A stretch of DNA of 8,293 nucleotides. Source: Porphyrobacter sp. UBA7686 (GTDB taxonomy: Bacteria; Pseudomonadota; Alphaproteobacteria; Sphingomonadales; Sphingomonadaceae). Position numbers and translations under genes: made by a program. Position 1 is the first letter of the stretch. Each line of letters starts with the position of its first letter. The stretch covers positions 2,794 through 11,086 of the forward strand of contig DLGU01000139.1 in the NCBI GenBank assembly GCA_002482865.1, given 5' to 3'. This document shows, piece after piece, positions 5,311-8,293 of the stretch. The notes below the pieces were generated by a model, which saw only the letters and a program-made list of their open reading frames with translations, had not been told where the DNA came from and did no database searches.

Positions 5311-6159
5311 ATGCGGATCGAGAAGCTCACCACCCATATCGGCGCTGAACTGACCGGCGTCAGCCTTGCCGATGCGGCGCGTGATGACGCGCTGTTCGCC
5401 GAGATCCGCGCAGCGCTGCTGGAGCACAAGGTGCTGTTCCTGAGAAATCAGGACATCGAGCGGTCGGATCATGTTGCCTTTGCTGAGCGCTTCGGGTCGC
5501 TAGAAGACCATCCGGTAGCCGGGAGCGATCCCGACCACCCCGGTCTTGTCAGGATCTACAAGGACGAGAATTCGCCGCCTGACTACTACGAAAACGCCTG
5601 GCACTGCGACGCAACGTGGCGCGATGCCCCGCCGATGGGGTGTGTGCTGCGTTGCGTTGCCTGCCCGCCGGTCGGCGGCGACACGATGTGGGCTAATATG
5701 GCCAAGGCCTATGCCGACCTTCCCGATCATGTGAAGGACACGATTGCGCCCTTGAAGGCCCGCCACTCGATCGAAGCATCCTTCGGCGCACGCATGAGCG
5801 AGGATGATCGCCACGCGCTGAAAGCCCGCTTCCCCGATGCCGAACATCCGGTGGTCCGCACGCATCCCGAAACGGGTGAGAAGGTGCTGTTCGTCAACGG
5901 CTTCACCACCCATTTCACGAACTACCACACGGCCGAAAACGTACGTTACGGACAGGACTATGCCCCCGGCGGTGCGCAGCTGCTGCAATACCTGATAGGC
6001 CGCGCCGCGATCCCCGAATACCAGGTGCGCTGGCGCTGGCAGCCGAACTCGGTCGCGATCTGGGACAACCGCTCGACCCAGCATTACGCCGTGACAGACT
6101 ACGCTCCCACCGTGCGCCGCATGGAACGCGCCGGGATCATCGGCGACCGCCCTTACTGA
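5311..6159 (+). CDS. TauD/TfdA-family Fe(II)/2-oxoglutarate-dependent dioxygenase
   Basis: This 282-residue enzyme has the length of E. coli TauD. It couples decarboxylation of 2-oxoglutarate to hydroxylation of a substrate, often cleaving a C-S, C-O or C-N bond. The iron facial triad is complete: His98 and Asp100 in WHCDATW, and His258 in QHYAVTDY. Arg269 and Arg273 fall 11 and 15 residues after the distal His. This is the spacing of TauD Arg266 (2-oxoglutarate carboxylate) and Arg270 (substrate sulfonate) as I recall them. His67 in EDHPV aligns with TauD His70, another sulfonate contact. The second Arg is common across the family, so these residues point only weakly to an anionic substrate. 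The ATG at 5311 has a strong GGGAGG (5298-5303) 7 nt upstream. A longer frame from 5164 would overlap the oxidoreductase gene and is rejected. It lies between the MDR and BKACE genes. Taurine, aryloxyacetates, sulfate esters, or a quaternary amine are all possible substrate classes. Confidence 0.93.
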   Translation: MRIEKLTTHIGAELTGVSLADAARDDALFAEIRAALLEHKVLFLRNQDIERSDHVAFAERFGSLEDHPVAGSDPDHPGLVRIYKDENSPPDYYENAWHCDATWRDAPPMGCVLRCVACPPVGGDTMWANMAKAYADLPDHVKDTIAPLKARHSIEASFGARMSEDDRHALKARFPDAEHPVVRTHPETGEKVLFVNGFTTHFTNYHTAENVRYGQDYAPGGAQLLQYLIGRAAIPEYQVRWRWQPNSVAIWDNRSTQHYAVTDYAPTVRRMERAGIIGDRPY

Positions 6160-6196
6160 ACGCTTTTTCTCGTTAGGCCTCCCAAGGAGACACCCG

Positions 6197-7261
6197 ATGC
6201 AGTTCCTCGACGATAGCCTGTTGCCCCAGAACCAAGACAAACTGGTCATCACCGTCGCCCCCTACGGCCCGGAATGGGCACCGGAGGACTTCTCCGAAGA
6301 CATCCCGGTGACGATGGAAGAGCAGGTGCAGAAGGCGGTCGATTGCTACAATGCGGGCGCAACCGTGCTGCACCTCCATTGCCGAGAGCTCGACGGTCAC
6401 GGTTCCAAGCGCCTGTCGATGTTCAACGAGATGATCGACAAGATCCGCACCCGCGTGCCGGACATGATCATTCAGGTCGGTGGCTCGATCTCCTTCGCCC
6501 CCGAAGGTGAGGAAGACGGGGCGGAGGCCAAGTGGCTTTCGGACGAGGTGCGCCACATGCTCGCCGAACTCACGCCGAAACCCGAGCAGGTCACCATCGC
6601 AGTCAATACGACGCAGATGAACATCATGGATCTGATGAGCGAGGAGGAATACGGACAGACCACTCTGGCTAATCCGGCGCTCTATCAGGCCTATCGCGAA
6701 ATGGTGGTGCCCGCCGGCCCGGCATGGGTCGAAGAACACCTGCGCCGCCTGACGGGTGCGGGCATTCAGCCCCATTTCCAGCTGACCTGCATGCCCGACA
6801 TGGAAACGGTTGAGCGGCTGGTGCGGCGCGGCCATTACAAGGGGCCGCTCAACCTCACTTGGGTCGGCATCGGCGGCGGCTTTGACGGGCCGAACCCGGC
6901 CAATTTCATGGAATTCATCCGCCGTGCACCCGACGGCTCCACTGTCACGCTTGAAAGCGTGATGGGCAACGTGCTGCCGATCAACACCATCGCCATTGCG
7001 CTGGGGATGCACACCCGCTGCGGGATCGAGGACACGATCTACGACCCCAACGGCAACAAGATGGGCTCGGTTGCGCAGGTCGAACAGCTTGTCCGCATCA
7101 GCCGCGAGCTGGGCCGCGAGGTCGCCAATGGGCATGAGGCGCGCGAGATCTACAAGATCGGCACGCAATATAACTCCACCGAGGAAACCCTCGCGCGCTT
7201 GGGCATGGCCCCGAACCGCGAGCGCGGGCAACCCGCCGTGCCGATCCGCGAGGTGGCATGA
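6197..7261 (+). CDS. BKACE family protein, beta-keto acid cleavage enzyme (DUF849)
   Basis: BKACE enzymes react a beta-keto acid with acetyl-CoA, giving a CoA thioester and acetoacetate. The TIM-barrel fold and active site are recognisable. GPE with Glu26, HLHCRE with His59 and His61 (zinc ligands), GGS with Ser97, and RCGIED with Arg274, Glu278 (third zinc ligand) and Asp279. These line up with Glu14, His46, His48, Ser82, Arg226, Glu230 and Asp231 of the 3-keto-5-aminohexanoate cleavage enzyme Kce, as I recall its numbering. At 354 residues it is about 75 longer than Kce. The extra length is in the N-terminal 12 residues, about 33 residues between Ser97 and Glu278, and the C-terminal tail. 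The gene has a strong AAGGAG (6184-6189) 7 nt before the ATG and follows the dioxygenase after 37 bp. Characterised relatives act on 3-keto-5-aminohexanoate (lysine fermentation) and dehydrocarnitine. The substrate here is unknown. Confidence 0.93.
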   Translation: MQFLDDSLLPQNQDKLVITVAPYGPEWAPEDFSEDIPVTMEEQVQKAVDCYNAGATVLHLHCRELDGHGSKRLSMFNEMIDKIRTRVPDMIIQVGGSISFAPEGEEDGAEAKWLSDEVRHMLAELTPKPEQVTIAVNTTQMNIMDLMSEEEYGQTTLANPALYQAYREMVVPAGPAWVEEHLRRLTGAGIQPHFQLTCMPDMETVERLVRRGHYKGPLNLTWVGIGGGFDGPNPANFMEFIRRAPDGSTVTLESVMGNVLPINTIAIALGMHTRCGIEDTIYDPNGNKMGSVAQVEQLVRISRELGREVANGHEAREIYKIGTQYNSTEETLARLGMAPNRERGQPAVPIREVA

Positions 7262-7812
7262 GCGTCACCGTTCTGTTCGTGCCGGGGCTGCGGGACCACG
7301 TCGCGGACCACTGGCAGAGCCATGCGGCGCGGGCACTGCAGGGATCGGTCACGGTCGAACCGCTCCGAGAGGACCGGCTGAGCCTTGCTGCGCGGGTGAA
7401 CGCTCTCGATGCAGCGCTACACGGCATCGAAGGGGAAGTGGTGCTCGCCGGGCATAGCGCCGGGTGCCTGATGGTTGCGGCTTGGGCGCAAAACCCCACC
7501 CGCGCCATCAAGGGCGCTTTGCTGGCGACCCCGGCCGATGTCGAACATCCGCTACCCGAAGGCTACCCGACCCTTGCCGATCTGACGGCGAATGGCTGGT
7601 GCCCCATGGCACGCGAAAGCCTGCCGTTCCCGACCATTGTCGCTGCCAGCCACAATGATCCGCTCGCTCGGTTCGAGCGCGTGGCGAGCCTTGCGGAAAG
7701 CTGGGGCGCGGAGCTGTTCGATGCGGGCCATGTCGGCCATCTCAACCCGCCATCTGGTTTCGGGGCATGGGATGATGCTCTGCCATTGATCGCCGGGCTG
7801 GCGGCGCGCTAA
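7258..7812 (+). CDS. RBBP9/YdeN-family alpha/beta serine hydrolase
   Basis: The 184-residue product is a compact alpha/beta hydrolase of the Ser_hydrolase (RBBP9/YdeN) type. The catalytic triad is visible: Ser67 in GHSAG, Asp134 in SHNDP, and His161 in GHLNPPSG. The opening FVPGLRDHVADHWQSHAA matches the family's oxyanion-side N-terminus. No signal peptide is seen, so it should act in the cytoplasm. Natural substrates of this family are mostly unknown; small esters or thioesters are plausible. The start codon overlaps the BKACE stop in an ATGA (7258-7261), indicating translational coupling. That makes a role in the same pathway likely, for instance hydrolysing an ester form of the substrate or the CoA thioester released by the BKACE. 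Those roles are inferences. Confidence 0.88.
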   Translation: MSVTVLFVPGLRDHVADHWQSHAARALQGSVTVEPLREDRLSLAARVNALDAALHGIEGEVVLAGHSAGCLMVAAWAQNPTRAIKGALLATPADVEHPLPEGYPTLADLTANGWCPMARESLPFPTIVAASHNDPLARFERVASLAESWGAELFDAGHVGHLNPPSGFGAWDDALPLIAGLAAR

Positions 7813-7835
7813 CCCGCTTTTCGGGAGATAATCGC

Positions 7836-8293
7836 ATGGCCGGTCCGATCAGCCTCGATGCCAAGGCACAAGGGCCAAGCAATGCCACGATCTACAGCTG
7901 GATCGTGTTTGCGCTGACGTTTGGTCTTTTGATTTCCGACTACATGGCCCGGCAGGTGCTCAATGCCGTGTTCCCGCTTCTGAAGGCGGAATGGCAGCTG
8001 AGCGACGGGGAGCTGGGCCTACTGTCCGGCATCGTTGCGATCATGGTCGGCGTGCTGACCTTTCCACTGTCCCTGGCGGCGGACCGCTGGGGGCGGGTGC
8101 GAAGCCTCACGCTGATGGCGATCGTCTGGAGCCTTGCGACGCTGTTCTGCGCGATGGCCACCAGCTTCGAACAGATGCTGGTGGGCCGCGCGCTCGTGGG
8201 CCTCGGCGAGGCGGCCTATGGGTCGGTTGGCATCGCGGTGGTGATCAGCGTCTTCCCGCAACGCCTGCGAGCCACGCTGGCAGCAGCTTTCAT
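7836..8293 (+). CDS. Major facilitator superfamily transporter, N-terminal part (continues past the window)
   Basis: The frame is open from the ATG at 7836 to the window end, giving 152 complete codons. GGGAG (7823-7827) lies 8 nt upstream, and the gap from the hydrolase is 23 bp. After a polar N-terminus of about 18 residues, TM1 (about 20-37) runs into DYMARQVLNAVFP. TM2 (about 62-80) is followed by the MFS motif A, seen as LAADRWGRVR (about 79-88). TM3 (about 90-108) and TM4 (from about 117, GRALVGLGEAAYGSVG) follow, the latter leading to VISVFPQRLRAT. This is the standard first half of a 12-TM MFS carrier of the anion/organic-acid porter type. As the last visible gene of the operon it most likely imports the substrate or exports a product. 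Its C-terminal half is not in the window. Confidence 0.9.
   Translation, partial: MAGPISLDAKAQGPSNATIYSWIVFALTFGLLISDYMARQVLNAVFPLLKAEWQLSDGELGLLSGIVAIMVGVLTFPLSLAADRWGRVRSLTLMAIVWSLATLFCAMATSFEQMLVGRALVGLGEAAYGSVGIAVVISVFPQRLRATLAAAF

Noticed and set aside
5500..6252. 250-codon minus-strand open frame opposite the dioxygenase
   Set aside because: Antisense shadow of a gene with a complete iron-binding triad; no family likeness of its own.
6173..7231. 352-codon minus-strand open frame opposite the BKACE gene
   Set aside because: His/Asp/Arg-rich translation typical of antisense frames in GC-rich DNA; the plus-strand BKACE has a full active site and ribosome binding site.
1..8293. CRISPR array, insertion sequence or toxin-antitoxin pair
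   Set aside because: No regularly spaced repeats, transposase-like protein or small paired genes are visible.

Overview
The window is GC-rich chromosomal DNA from an alphaproteobacterium, most likely a sphingomonad of the Erythrobacter/Novosphingobium kind. The grounds are the fabF-mltG gene pair, strong G/C bias at third codon positions, an alphaproteobacterial-looking tRNA-Met, and a short palindrome of a type I remember from sphingomonad intergenic DNA. No database search was possible, so the lineage is an inference.

Positions 1-2310 hold ordinary core genes on the plus strand: the 3' part of fabF (fatty-acid elongation), mltG (endolytic transglycosylase), a 2H-phosphoesterase of the 2'-5' RNA ligase/ThpR type, and a tRNA with a CAT anticodon (elongator Met). 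A small palindromic repeat lies between mltG and the 2H gene, and a strong hairpin lies just upstream of the tRNA.

Positions 2311-3169 differ in character: visibly lower GC, several hairpins, and one orphan gene for a small predicted lipoprotein that may be read from a leaderless or nearly leaderless mRNA. The 3' side of a tRNA followed by atypical DNA is the usual setting for an integrated or decayed element, but no integrase or duplicated tRNA end is visible. A hairpin-rich intergenic stretch separates this patch from the next gene.

Positions 3170-8293 form the most interesting part: an AraC-family regulator on the minus strand faces a tightly packed plus-strand operon. The operon encodes a zinc-free quinone oxidoreductase-type MDR, a TauD/TfdA-type Fe(II)/2-oxoglutarate dioxygenase, a BKACE (DUF849) beta-keto acid cleavage enzyme, an RBBP9/YdeN-type serine hydrolase, and the start of an MFS transporter. 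The divergent intergenic region carries a perfect 10-bp direct repeat (AATGTGAAAA) spaced exactly 21 bp apart, with a third partial copy between. This is the geometry expected for an AraC-family activator, and the promoter-proximal copy overlaps the likely -35 region of the operon. Together these suggest a substrate-inducible catabolic module: MFS uptake, oxidative attack by the dioxygenase, redox conversion by the MDR, and acetyl-CoA-dependent cleavage of a beta-keto acid by the BKACE. The substrate cannot be read from the sequence. I do not recognise this gene combination as a described pathway.
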